A stretch of 64,000 bases of DNA from Streptomyces gossypii (GTDB lineage: Bacteria; Actinomycetota; Actinomycetes; Streptomycetales; Streptomycetaceae): the NCBI RefSeq assembly GCF_025165795.1, contig NZ_JAJAGO010000010.1, positions 62,001-126,000 of the forward strand, in the 5' to 3' direction. Shown piece after piece: positions 27,240 through 35,560 of the stretch. Both the position numbers and the translations under genes were made by a program. Every line of letters begins with the position of its first letter. Positions within the stretch are counted from its first letter, which is position 1. Below the pieces are notes generated by a model. It searched no databases, was not told the origin of the DNA, and saw only the letters and a program-made list of their open reading frames with translations.

Positions 27240-27275
27240 CCCAAGTTTCTTTCGGTGGCACGGTAGACTGCGCAG

Positions 27276-27914
27276 ATGACGGGCCTCAGGGAACGGAAGA
27301 AGCGGCAGACCAGGCAGCTGATCTCGGACATCGCGACGGGCCTCTTCCTCGACCGCGGGTTCGACAGGGTGACGATCGCGGAGATCGCCGAGGCCGCCGA
27401 GGTCTCGGTCAACACGGTCTACAACTACTTCCCCTCGAAAGAGGACCTCTTCTTCGACCGGGAGCCCGAGCTCATCGCCCGGTCCTCGGCGCTGGTGCGG
27501 GAGCGGCAGCCCGGCCAGTCCGCGGCCGACGCCCTGCTGGCGCAGCTGCGGAAGGACCTGGACGAGCGGACCGTCCACGTCGGCATGACCGAGGGGTACG
27601 CGCGCTTCATGGAATGCGTGCGCGAGTCGCCCGCGCTGCTGGCCCGGATGTGGGTGATGCAGGCGCGTGTGGTGCAGGGGCTCACCGAGACGCTGCGCGA
27701 GGAGGCGGGCGCCACGCCCGACGATCCGGCACCCGAGGTGGTCGCGACCCAGCTGGTCGGCGTCAACAACACGATCTTCCGGACGGTGTCCATGGGCGTC
27801 GCCGAGGGAGTCGGGACGGACGAGATCAGTCGGCGGGCGCGCCGCAAGCTGGAGGCGTTCGTCGCACTGCTCAGCGACGAAGTGCTCAACTACGCGACAC
27901 GCCCTGCCGGATGA
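27276..27914 (+). CDS. TetR-family regulator of the adjacent ABC exporter
   Basis: A 212-residue repressor. The N-terminal helix-turn-helix region (about 10-58) contains VTIAEIAEAAEVSVNTVYNY followed by FPSKEDLFFDR. The C-terminal helical domain would bind ligand. ATG 27276 lacks a clear ribosome site but sits 6 bases after a TAGACT -10-like hexamer, so leaderless translation is likely. It is divergent from the ATPase/permease pair, the usual arrangement for an exporter repressor. Confidence 0.9.
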   Translation: MTGLRERKKRQTRQLISDIATGLFLDRGFDRVTIAEIAEAAEVSVNTVYNYFPSKEDLFFDREPELIARSSALVRERQPGQSAADALLAQLRKDLDERTVHVGMTEGYARFMECVRESPALLARMWVMQARVVQGLTETLREEAGATPDDPAPEVVATQLVGVNNTIFRTVSMGVAEGVGTDEISRRARRKLEAFVALLSDEVLNYATRPAG

Positions 27915-28079
27915 TCCGATGAGCTGTCCGGGTGGTTCGGAATGAGCATCAAGCCTCACGGAACGGACGCGTCCCGTGTGACGTCCGCCATGTGAGACGT
28001 GATGCGCGTCTCTTCGCAGACCAATGCCGCTGCCCGAGACGCTAAAGTCGCCGAACACGTCAAAGGAGAGGTGACTGCC

Positions 28080-28928
28080 GTGGCGAAGAAACTCGCCGTC
28101 ATCGGGGCCGGACTCATGGGTTCCGGAATCGCGCAGGTCTCGGCCCAAGCGGGCTGGGAAGTGGTACTCCGCGATGTGACCGACGAGGCTCTCAGCCGCG
28201 GTACGGACGGGATCAAGGCATCCTTCGCCAAGTTCGTCGGCAAGGGCAAGCTGGACGCCGAAGCAGCCGACGCCGCGCTCGCCCGGATCACCACCACCAC
28301 CGACCTGGAGGCCGCGGCCGACGCGGACGTTGTCGTCGAGGCGGTTTTCGAGAAGATCGACGTCAAGCGCGAGATCTTCAGTACGCTCGACCGAGTGGTG
28401 AAGGAAGGCGCGATCCTCGCCTCCAACACCTCCGCCATCCCGATCACCAAGATCGCGGCGGCCACCAGCCGCCCGGAGCGCGTGGTGGGTACCCACTTCT
28501 TCTCACCTGTGCCGATGATGGGGCTGTGCGAGCTGGTTCGCGGCCACAAGACGAGCGACGAAACCCTCGCCGTGGCCCGCGAGTTCGCCGAGTCGACCGG
28601 CAAGACCTGCATCGTCGTCAACCGTGACGTCGCGGGCTTCGTCACCACCCGGCTGATCTCGGCGCTGGTCGTCGAGGCGGCCAAGCTGCACGAATCCGGC
28701 GTCGCCTCGGCCGAGGACATCGATATCGCCTGCAAGCTCGGCTTCGGCCACGCAATGGGACCGTTGGCCACGGCTGACCTCACGGGCGTCGACATCCTGC
28801 TGCACGCTGCGGAGAACATCTACACCGAATCACAGGACGAGAAGTTCGCCCCGCCGGAGCAGATGCGTCGCATGGTCGACGCGGGCGACCTGGGGCGCAA
28901 GAGCGGACAGGGCTTCTACCGGTACTGA
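28080..28928 (+). CDS. 3-hydroxybutyryl-CoA dehydrogenase
   Basis: A 282-residue NAD(P)-dependent enzyme interconverting acetoacetyl-CoA and 3-hydroxybutyryl-CoA. The Rossmann motif is GAGLMG (residues 9-14). The catalytic His139 is in VGTHFFSPVPMM, with the partner residues in NRDVAGFVTTR and SNTSAIPI. The C-terminal domain ends GRKSGQGFYRY, the family ending. Start GTG 28080 is 8 bases after AAAGGAGAGG. Together with the thiolase at 45.6 kb it can supply C4 acyl-CoA for butyrate/ethylmalonyl-CoA pathways. Confidence 0.95.
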   Translation: MAKKLAVIGAGLMGSGIAQVSAQAGWEVVLRDVTDEALSRGTDGIKASFAKFVGKGKLDAEAADAALARITTTTDLEAAADADVVVEAVFEKIDVKREIFSTLDRVVKEGAILASNTSAIPITKIAAATSRPERVVGTHFFSPVPMMGLCELVRGHKTSDETLAVAREFAESTGKTCIVVNRDVAGFVTTRLISALVVEAAKLHESGVASAEDIDIACKLGFGHAMGPLATADLTGVDILLHAAENIYTESQDEKFAPPEQMRRMVDAGDLGRKSGQGFYRY

Positions 28929-28944
28929 ACGCGGGTATCGGCCG

Positions 28945-28980
28945 CGGTCACCTGATCGGTCACCGATCGCGGTCACCAAT
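28945..28980 (+). repeat. Three tandem CGGTCACC-type repeats after the dehydrogenase
   Basis: CGGTCACC followed by an AT-containing trinucleotide occurs at 28945, 28957 and 28970 (12- and 13-base spacing). Inside lies a 15-base palindrome (28954-28968, GATCGGT/ACCGATC about a central C). It could be a terminator or a binding site. Confidence 0.45.
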
Positions 28981-29196
28981 CGCACAGACGAACGCGGTAC
29001 TGAACTCGGTACCGGGCCCAGATGCCCCCGCTGAAGCCGTCACGGCTCACCCTCAGGGGTGAATTCCGTATCGGTTCGAGCACGGACGGCAACTCACTGC
29101 CCGTCAGGCAGTCAGTTGTGGTGAAACATTGAAGAGTAAATGTTCACGCGCGCGCAGAGCGGCGCACGCGCACAGCAGCGATCCCGGGGAGCGTTT

Positions 29197-29580
29197 ATGC
29201 ACATCAGGGGCGACCACGACAAGCTGGTCGTCGGAGGCCGTCTGGACGTCCGCAGTGCCGCGGACGCCCGTACGGTCCTGCACTCCGCCGTCGACTCCGG
29301 GCGCGGTGATCTCGTGCTCGATCTCGCCGGCCTCGACTCCTGGGACGCGACCGGCCTCGGCGTCATCATGGGCGCCCACCGGCGGGCGGGCCGCTGCGGG
29401 CGGCGGCTCGTACTGCGCGATGTCCCCACCCAGATGCAGCGGCTGTTGGTCGCCACGCGGCTGCACCGTATCCTCGCGATCGAGGATGCCCCCGCCCCGG
29501 CGGCCGGTGGGGCTGTGCGGGCCCCGGAAAACCCGGTCACCCCGCCGATGACGCAGGTTCAGATCCTCACCAAGCCGTGA
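29197..29580 (+). CDS. STAS-domain anti-anti-sigma-like protein
   Basis: A 127-residue STAS protein: VVGGRLDVRSAADARTVL, then LVLDLAGLDSWDATGLGVIM. The Thr in DATG takes the place of the Ser that anti-sigma kinases phosphorylate in SpoIIAA-type proteins. The C-terminal 30 residues are Pro/Ala-rich and probably disordered. ATG 29197 has GGGGAG 6 bases upstream; a longer frame from 29140 has none. No anti-sigma kinase is next to it. The following ATPase gene is on the same strand, 75 bases away. Role in partner-switching is inferred. Confidence 0.85.
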   Translation: MHIRGDHDKLVVGGRLDVRSAADARTVLHSAVDSGRGDLVLDLAGLDSWDATGLGVIMGAHRRAGRCGRRLVLRDVPTQMQRLLVATRLHRILAIEDAPAPAAGGAVRAPENPVTPPMTQVQILTKP

Positions 29581-29655
29581 CGTACCGGCCCGCGACGCGG
29601 CCGAGCGGCTCAGGGATACTGTGCTGCCGAATAAAGCTTCATGGGGGCGGAGGCC

Positions 29656-32526
29656 ATGGTTCAGCACGAGGGTGACCATTCCGGTGGTCGGGAGTCCGGT
29701 GACATAGGGACCGGCGCCGAAGGGCAGCCGGGAAGCCACCGGGCGGGCGGTCCGGCGGCAGGCGGTCAGTCTTCCGGCGTCGCCCGGTCCGGGTACGAGC
29801 CGCCCGGCGGCGAGGAGTCGCACGAGCGGGCGGGCGCCCCCGCCCGCATGGCCCAGTTGATATCGGGCGAGCATCTGCTGACGGTCAACCCCGTCGACGG
29901 CAGCGAGATCGAGCCGTGTCCGCCCGGCCGCCTCCCCGGGCCGCCCCGCAAGCGGTCACCGAAGGAGCGGCCCCCGACCGGCCGTCCCGGCCACTCGTTC
30001 AGCGGCGCCGCCGACGTCGCCGGGGCGCTCCCGCTGCTGGACCGGGCGGAGGAGCGCGAACGCCTCTCCCGGCTGCTGGCACGCGGCCGTTCCGTCCGGC
30101 TCACGGCGCAGCGCGGCGTCGGCCGCAGCGTCCTGCTGGACGCCGTCGCCGAGGACACCACGACTCTCGCTCCGGACGGCGTGCTGCGGCTGAGCGGCTA
30201 TCACCGGACCCCCGACCAGGTGCTGCGCGACCTGTTCGCCGCCGTGTTCGACGCCCCGCACGTCCGGCCCGACCGGGGGCAGTTGCTCGAATCGCTGTCC
30301 TCCGTCGGTGCGGTCGTCCTGCTCGACGACATCGAGTTCGGCGGCAGCGCGCTGGACGAACTCCTCGCCGCCACCCCCGAGTGCGCCTACCTGATCACGG
30401 CGACTCCGGACACCCCCGCGGCCCTGCCGGAATCCGGACTGGAGGAGGTCCACCTCTCCGGACTCAGCCGCAACAGCTGCTCCGACCTGCTGGAACACGC
30501 GGTGCGGCGGCCGTTGACGGACGAGGAGGCCGACTGGGCCGGGGACCTGTGGTTCACCAGCGAAGGGCAGCCGCTGTGCTTCGTACAGGCCGGTGCGCTG
30601 CTGCGGCAGCGCGACCAGCGGGACGGGGCAGCGGGCGGTCTGCCCGGAGCGGGAGCCAGGGGCAGCGGCGGAGGCATCGCCGCCCTGCTGGCCGAGGGCC
30701 TTTCCCAGCCCGCGCGGGAAGCGCTGCGCTTCGCCCTCGCCCTCGGCGGTGTACTCCCGCACCACGCCCACCTGCCCGCGCTCGTCGGCGATACGCACGC
30801 CGACGACGCGCTGGCCGAACTCACCGGATCCGGCCTGGTCACGGCGGTCTGCGGCCACTACCGGCTCGCGGCCGGTGCCGCCGCCGAACTCATCGCAGCC
30901 GGGCACGAGGACGGCGCCGAGGACCGCGTCCAGTCCGCCGCACAGCACTACGGATGGTGGGTCGGCCACCCCAAGGTGACCGCGGAGCAGGTCGGCGCGG
31001 AGACGGACGCGGTGCTCGCCGCCGTACGGGGCGCGCAGCGCGGGGGGAGACCCAGCGCTGCCGTCCTGCTGGCCCGCACGGCGGCACCGGCGCTGGCGGC
31101 GGCGCTGCGCTGGGAAGCCTGGGAGCGGGTGCTGCGCACCGGCCAGGAGGCCGCGCGGAAGGCCGGGGAGGTCGCCGAGGAGGCGTACTTCCACCACGAG
31201 TTGGGCATCCTGGCGCTCTGCGAGGGGAACCCGGAGCGGGCCCGCGCTGAGCTGGAGACCTCCATCGGCATGCGCGGTGTGCTCGCCGACCGGCGCGGCA
31301 CGGTGGCCGGACGGCGCGCGCTGGCGCTGGTGACCGACCGGCTGGCCGCCGAGCGGGACACGGCTTCGGGCGGACCGGCGGGTGGATCCTCATTCGGCAA
31401 GGGGACGCGGCCCGGGGCGAGCAGTGCGGCGCTGCCCGGCCGCGCGCCGGGGGGCGGCGGACGGCCGACGGGGACGGTGCCTCCTTTCCTCGCTCCCGGG
31501 GCGCCTGGCGCACCCGCGGGACCCTCGGAGGCGGAGACGGGCGTGCTGCCCGCCGTTGCCGCCTCCGGCGCCGGGCCGGGATCCGGCCCGGGTACGGCGG
31601 ACACGCCGCCGGGCGGCTCCGGCTCCGGTGCCGTTTCTGGTGCCCGAGCAGGCACCGGTCCCTTCCCGGCACCGGCGGAGCCGGGAGCCGCGCTGAGTGG
31701 CGGCGCGGCTCACCACGACAAGGACTCGCCCGAGACCGGGGTGCTCCCGGTGATGCCGCTGGGCAGTGGTGCCCAGCCGGGCGACGGCGACGAGACGGTG
31801 CTCTCCCGTACGGTGGCTCCGGGCGGCGGCGGTACCGGCCCGAAAGCCACCCATCGGCTGGGGCGCAGCGCCCGCCGGAACCTGATGGCGGCCGGTGCGG
31901 GCGCCGCCCTGGCCGTCGTGCTGGGCACCGTGGTCGCGGTCAGCAGCGTCTCCGACAGCGAAGACGCGCCTGCGGACACGGTGAAGCCCGAGCGGTCGGC
32001 CTCCCAGGAGGAACCCGAGAGCGAAACGCCCTCCAGCAGCAGCCCGAGCGCCGAGGCGGAAACCACCCCGCCCCCGTCGTCCCCGCCCAGCGAGTCGCCC
32101 GCCCCCGGACCGACCAGCTCGGCACCGGAGCCCTCCGAGTCCTCCAGCGACGCCTCACCCAGCGAGGAGGAGTCGTCCCCGGACGACGACACCTCCTCGC
32201 CCTCGGACGACGGCTCCACGGAAGGCTCCGCCGACGCAGGCGGTACGGGCGACGGCGGAGCGGACGACGGCGGCAGCGACAACGGCGACCCGACCGGCGA
32301 CCCGTCGGGCGACCCCACGGGTGAACCGACAGGTGAGCCCACGGGTGACCCGTCGGGCGACCCCACCGGTGAACCGACGGGTGACCCGTCGGGCGACCCC
32401 ACGGGGGGTGACCCCACGGCCGGTGGGGAGACCGAGGGCAGCACCGAGGGCAGCACTGCTGGTGAGTCCATGAGGGTCAGCAACGCGTCGCCCGGCGGCA
32501 GTGCGGTGGGTGGTACCGGCGGCTGA
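29656..32526 (+). CDS. Membrane-anchored STAND-like ATPase with repeat-rich outer tail
   Basis: About 956 residues. A disordered N-terminus (1-125) precedes an AAA/STAND-like NTPase region: LPLLDRAEERERLSRLLARG, a Walker A-like TAQRGVGRSVLLD in which Arg replaces the essential Lys, and Walker B VVLLDDIEF. Winged-helix and helical-repeat segments follow (about 320-560; EEAYFHHELGILALCEGNPE is TPR-like). After a Gly/Pro/Ala-rich stretch, one membrane helix (about 742-764) leads to a Ser/Pro/Glu-rich outer tail with GDPT/GEPT repeats. ATG 29656 is chosen because GGGGCGGAGG precedes it; ATG 29641 is the alternative. Nucleotide hydrolysis is doubtful. Function unknown; linkage to the STAS gene suggests signalling. 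Confidence 0.75.
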   Translation: MVQHEGDHSGGRESGDIGTGAEGQPGSHRAGGPAAGGQSSGVARSGYEPPGGEESHERAGAPARMAQLISGEHLLTVNPVDGSEIEPCPPGRLPGPPRKRSPKERPPTGRPGHSFSGAADVAGALPLLDRAEERERLSRLLARGRSVRLTAQRGVGRSVLLDAVAEDTTTLAPDGVLRLSGYHRTPDQVLRDLFAAVFDAPHVRPDRGQLLESLSSVGAVVLLDDIEFGGSALDELLAATPECAYLITATPDTPAALPESGLEEVHLSGLSRNSCSDLLEHAVRRPLTDEEADWAGDLWFTSEGQPLCFVQAGALLRQRDQRDGAAGGLPGAGARGSGGGIAALLAEGLSQPAREALRFALALGGVLPHHAHLPALVGDTHADDALAELTGSGLVTAVCGHYRLAAGAAAELIAAGHEDGAEDRVQSAAQHYGWWVGHPKVTAEQVGAETDAVLAAVRGAQRGGRPSAAVLLARTAAPALAAALRWEAWERVLRTGQEAARKAGEVAEEAYFHHELGILALCEGNPERARAELETSIGMRGVLADRRGTVAGRRALALVTDRLAAERDTASGGPAGGSSFGKGTRPGASSAALPGRAPGGGGRPTGTVPPFLAPGAPGAPAGPSEAETGVLPAVAASGAGPGSGPGTADTPPGGSGSGAVSGARAGTGPFPAPAEPGAALSGGAAHHDKDSPETGVLPVMPLGSGAQPGDGDETVLSRTVAPGGGGTGPKATHRLGRSARRNLMAAGAGAALAVVLGTVVAVSSVSDSEDAPADTVKPERSASQEEPESETPSSSSPSAEAETTPPPSSPPSESPAPGPTSSAPEPSESSSDASPSEEESSPDDDTSSPSDDGSTEGSADAGGTGDGGADDGGSDNGDPTGDPSGDPTGEPTGEPTGDPSGDPTGEPTGDPSGDPTGGDPTAGGETEGSTEGSTAGESMRVSNASPGGSAVGGTGG
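32284..32403 (+). repeat. Ten 12-bp tandem repeats coding GDPT/GEPT/GDPS
   Basis: Ten near-identical 12-base units encode Gly-Asp/Glu-Pro-Thr/Ser in the outer tail of the ATPase-like protein. The Pro- and acid-rich spacing resembles the Asp-Pro-Gly-Thr linker at 3049-3180, though the proteins are unrelated. Confidence 0.85.
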
Positions 32527-32539
32527 GCCACCGGGTGCC

Positions 32540-32605
32540 GGGGGGGGGGGGGGGGGCCGGGCCCCCCCCCCCCCCCCCCCCCGGGGAGAGGGGTTGGGGG
32601 GGGGG
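32540..32605. terminator. Extreme poly-G/poly-C hairpin between convergent genes
   Basis: Seventeen G residues (32540-32556), a CCGGG pentamer, then 21 C (32562-32582), followed by more G-runs including ten G (32596-32605). The G and C runs can pair as a near-perfect hairpin between the ATPase stop (32526) and the nucS stop (32607). A terminator is expected at this spot, but the run lengths may be a sequencing or consensus artefact. Confidence 0.6.
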
Positions 32606-32606
32606 C

Positions 32607-33287
32607 TCAGAACAGGCGGAGTTTGTCGTCCTCGATGCCGCGCAGCGCGTTGTAGTCGAGGGTGACGCAGGAGATCGCCCGGTCCGTCGCCAGTACGCGA
32701 GCCTGCGGCTTGATCTCCTGGGCGGCGAACACGCCCTTCACCGGCGCCAGATGGGGATCGCGGTTGAGCAGTTCCAGATAGCGGGTCAGCTGCTCGACAC
32801 CGTCGATCTCGCCGCGCCGCTTGATCTCGATCGCGATGGTGGTGCCGTCGGAGTCCCGGCCCAGAATATCCACCGGGCCGATGGCAGTGGGGTATTCACG
32901 CCGGATCAGTGTCCAGCCCTCGCCCAGGGTCTCCATCCGGTCAGCCAGCAGTTCCTGGAGATGAGCCTCCACCCCGTCCTTGATCAGTCCGGGGTCGGTG
33001 CCCAACTCGTGTGAGGAGTCGTGCAGTACCTCCTCCATGGTGATGATGAGCTTCTCACCCCCCTTGTTCTCCACCGTCCAGACGGCGTCTCCACCGTCCG
33101 GGTCTGCCGCTTCCTCCTTGAGGGTGCAGGGCGGAGACATCCAGTTGAGCGGCTTGTAGGCGCGGTCGTCCGCGTGGATGGACACCGAGCCGTCAGCCTT
33201 GACCAGGATGAGGCGCGGGGCCGAGGGGAGGTGGGCGGTGAGCCGGCCCGCATAGTCGACAGAGCAGCGGGCGATGACGAGTCGCAT
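32607..33287 (-). CDS. nucS: NucS/EndoMS mismatch-specific endonuclease
   Basis: A 226-residue nuclease that starts non-canonical mismatch repair in actinobacteria lacking MutS/MutL, cutting both strands at G-T, G-G and T-T mispairs. The N-terminal DNA-binding beta domain covers about 1-110. The C-terminal PD-(D/E)xK nuclease has Asp140 (GPVDILG), Glu154 and Lys156 (IAIEIKRRGE). The final LRLF matches the family's sliding-clamp-binding tail. Length and start (ATG 33287, MRLVIARCSVDYAGRLTAHL) are standard. Confidence 0.95.
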   Translation of the reverse strand: MRLVIARCSVDYAGRLTAHLPSAPRLILVKADGSVSIHADDRAYKPLNWMSPPCTLKEEAADPDGGDAVWTVENKGGEKLIITMEEVLHDSSHELGTDPGLIKDGVEAHLQELLADRMETLGEGWTLIRREYPTAIGPVDILGRDSDGTTIAIEIKRRGEIDGVEQLTRYLELLNRDPHLAPVKGVFAAQEIKPQARVLATDRAISCVTLDYNALRGIEDDKLRLF

Positions 33288-33505
33288 GGTCGGTCACGCT
33301 ACTGGACGGCGGCTGGTGCACGCGATTCGCCCTCTGATCTGCCGGTTGATGAATGGCTTGTTGTGTACGCATTCGCCTGGTGCGTCCGTACCAGCAGGCT
33401 TACGCTACGCAGCGGGGGCGTCGCCGTCCGAAATTGTGCGGTCGCGGCGGGGTCCCTGGTCCCGTCCGTGAGACCCCGGCCTCCGGGGTCGCGAGAGGAG
33501 AACTC

Positions 33506-33898
33506 ATGTCGCTCGACGTCTCACCGGCCCTCCTGGAACAGGCCGAGCGAGGCGAGGTCGACGAGGCCGACTTCGTCGACTGCGTCCGTACTTCGCTGCC
33601 CTATGCATGGGAAATGGTCAGCTCATTGGTAGCCCAACTGCGGGTCGACGGCGGTGAGTTCGCCGACAACCAGACGCCTCCGCCGGACGAGCAGGCGCGG
33701 GGGCAGCTCCTGCGTGCCCTGGCGAGCGACGCGATACGCGGCTCACTGGAACGCCACTTCGGTGTCCGGCTCGCCTTCCAGAACTGCCACCGGCTGGCCG
33801 TCTTCCCGCTGGACTCCTCGGTCGACGAGCGGCTCACCCGCTTCACGTCCGTACGCGGCCAGCTGCTCAACCAGTCCCCGGAGCTGCGCGACTGCTAG
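33506..33898 (+). CDS. SCO5389-family protein of unknown function
   Basis: A 130-residue soluble acidic protein. MSLDVSPALLEQAERGEVDE and TSLPYAWEMVSSLVAQL are segments I associate with the conserved Streptomyces SCO5389 family; this is memory-based. No catalytic motif or membrane segment is visible. ATG 33506 has GAGAGGAG upstream; the longer frame contains Cys/Arg-rich non-coding-like sequence. It diverges from nucS, a conserved neighbour, but no functional link is known. Confidence 0.8.
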   Translation: MSLDVSPALLEQAERGEVDEADFVDCVRTSLPYAWEMVSSLVAQLRVDGGEFADNQTPPPDEQARGQLLRALASDAIRGSLERHFGVRLAFQNCHRLAVFPLDSSVDERLTRFTSVRGQLLNQSPELRDC

Positions 33899-33913
33899 GT
33901 GTATTGATCACGA

Positions 33914-34081
33914 GCGTGTTTGGGAAGTAGTGCCGGCCGCCCGGAGGGCGGGTCTCGCGGGGTCCGGTGCGTGCGATCGCAAGGCGGAGGGAGGAGAGCG
34001 CGGCGGGCTGCGCCGACGACGGACAACGCAGCGAGCGTGGGTGCCGGACCCCGCGAGACAGGCGGGACTTCTCCAACACGC
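33914..34081. mobile_element. Diverged MITE-like element sharing a core with the 162-bp MITEs
   Basis: A 16-bp perfect inverted repeat (33952-33967 with 34044-34059) lies inside weaker outer repeats GCGTGTT (33914-33920) and AACACGC (34075-34081). The interior carries CGCAAGGCGGAGGG (33978-33991) and CAACGCAGCGAG (34024-34035) 32 bases apart. The two 162-bp MITEs carry the same two words, 34 bases apart, in the opposite orientation, but their termini are different. No gene is present. The rest of this 401-base gap holds only the terminator at 34211-34256. Confidence 0.7.
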
Positions 34082-34210
34082 CCCAGTGTCTGACGCGGCG
34101 CTGGTGCCGCCGGTGCCTGCGGCGGCACCCGGGGGCGACACCCACTTCCCGCTCTTTCTCTTCCGTCGGGGCGGGGAGTCGCCCTGCCCGGGAGTCCGGC
34201 GGGCCGCGTC

Positions 34211-34256
34211 GGCTGCGCCCTGGCGGGCGGCCGCCGCGTCCCGCCAGGGCGCAGCC
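34211..34256. terminator. Bidirectional terminator hairpin
   Basis: A perfect 17-bp stem (34211-34227 with 34240-34256) around a 12-base loop, between the convergent SCO5389-type and LLM oxidoreductase genes. Confidence 0.8.
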
Positions 34257-34299
34257 GTGTGCTGCGGCGCAGCGCGCTGCGCGGCCGGGTGAGCGCCGC

Positions 34300-35385
34300 T
34301 CAGCTCAGCAGCGGCAGTACGTCGCTGCCCAGCCGCTGTACGTTCGCCTCTGTGGCCGCGAGGTCTCCGGTTCCCTCAACGAGCAGGGCGAAACGGCTGA
34401 TTCCGGTCACCTCCGCCGTCCGGGCCAGCCGGTCCGCGCACAGCTGTGCGGGCCCCACCGGGTGCAGACGGCACAGCATCTCCGTGTACTCCAGCGGGTC
34501 GCGGACGGTGCGAGCGCGGCCGTCCACAGTCCGGTGCGCGTCCAGCCCTTCGCGCAGCCAGCCGGGCATCGCCTTGGTCAGCGCCTCGGTGGCCTCGGCG
34601 GCGGTGTCGCCCAACTGTGCCACGCCGACCGAGACATGGCACGCGGCGGCCTCCGCGACGGCCTCCGGCGAGTGCCCGGCCGCGCGCGCCTCGCGGCGCC
34701 ACAGGCCGGTCATCGATGCCTTCTCCTCGTCTCCGCAGTGCATGCCCAGCAGCATCGGGAGCCCGCGCTGCGCGGCGAGCCGGACCGTGCCCGGTGAGGT
34801 GCACGCGACGAGGACCGGCGGCGCCTGAGCGGCGCCCGGCGCATTGGTCACGCCGGCCGTACCCGGTACGCCGTCCGCGCCGAGCCGCAGGGCCTCGCCC
34901 GGCCGCGGTACGACCGGGACCTCGCGGAAGCGGTACCGCTCACCGGCCGCCCCCACCGAGGGCTCCCGGAGCCAGCGCAACAGCAGGTCGAGCGCCTCCG
35001 GAAAGCCCTGCTCGTACGCTTCCAGACCGCCGCCGAAGACCTCCAGATCCATCCACGGGCCACCCCTGCCCACCCCGAGGGTGAACCGCCCCTCCGCCGT
35101 GAGGTGCAGCAGCGCCGCCTGCTCCCCGAGCGCCACCGGGTGCGTACTGGACAGCACGCTGACGGCCGTGCCCACGCCGATCCGCCGGGTACGGCCGAGC
35201 AGCAGCGCGGCCAGCGTGACCGCCGACGGACACACGCCATACGGCACGAAGTGGTGCTCCGCCAGCCATACGGAGTCGAGCCCGGCCCGCTCAGCTTCCT
35301 CGGTGGAGCGCACCGCCCGGTGCAGCGCCTCGCCCTGCCCCTGGCCGGGGAACTGCGCGGCCAGTACGAAAGCTCCAACCCTCAT
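34300..35385 (-). CDS. LLM-class flavin-dependent oxidoreductase
   Basis: A 361-residue luciferase-like monooxygenase (TIM-barrel) expected to use FMN or F420. Typical segments are AERAGLDSVWLAEHHFVPYG, RIGVGTAVSVLSSTHPVALGEQAA and FTLGVGRGGP. ATG 35385 follows AAGGAGGCGG; a longer frame from 35466 lacks a ribosome site. No partner reductase is adjacent, and the substrate cannot be read from the sequence. Confidence 0.87.
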   Translation of the reverse strand: MRVGAFVLAAQFPGQGQGEALHRAVRSTEEAERAGLDSVWLAEHHFVPYGVCPSAVTLAALLLGRTRRIGVGTAVSVLSSTHPVALGEQAALLHLTAEGRFTLGVGRGGPWMDLEVFGGGLEAYEQGFPEALDLLLRWLREPSVGAAGERYRFREVPVVPRPGEALRLGADGVPGTAGVTNAPGAAQAPPVLVACTSPGTVRLAAQRGLPMLLGMHCGDEEKASMTGLWRREARAAGHSPEAVAEAAACHVSVGVAQLGDTAAEATEALTKAMPGWLREGLDAHRTVDGRARTVRDPLEYTEMLCRLHPVGPAQLCADRLARTAEVTGISRFALLVEGTGDLAATEANVQRLGSDVLPLLS

Positions 35386-35560
35386 CGAAATCCGCCTCCT
35401 TGGGCCCACCAGGGACTCCTCACCCGGCATTAACGCCTGACACGTGCCAAAGGCACGGTCTGGCATGAAAATCCTTCGATGAGCCCGGCTTGCGAGGTCA
35501 GTAGGCTTGTGGGACGTCTCGCGGTGCCCCGCGGGGCGTCCCGGCCGAATGAGGTGTCCC

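Noticed and set aside
33899..34299. Possible small genes or an RNA in the gap after the SCO5389-type gene
   Set aside because: The frames found are all within the inverted repeats of the MITE-like element and differ in all registers; no ribosome site or codon bias.
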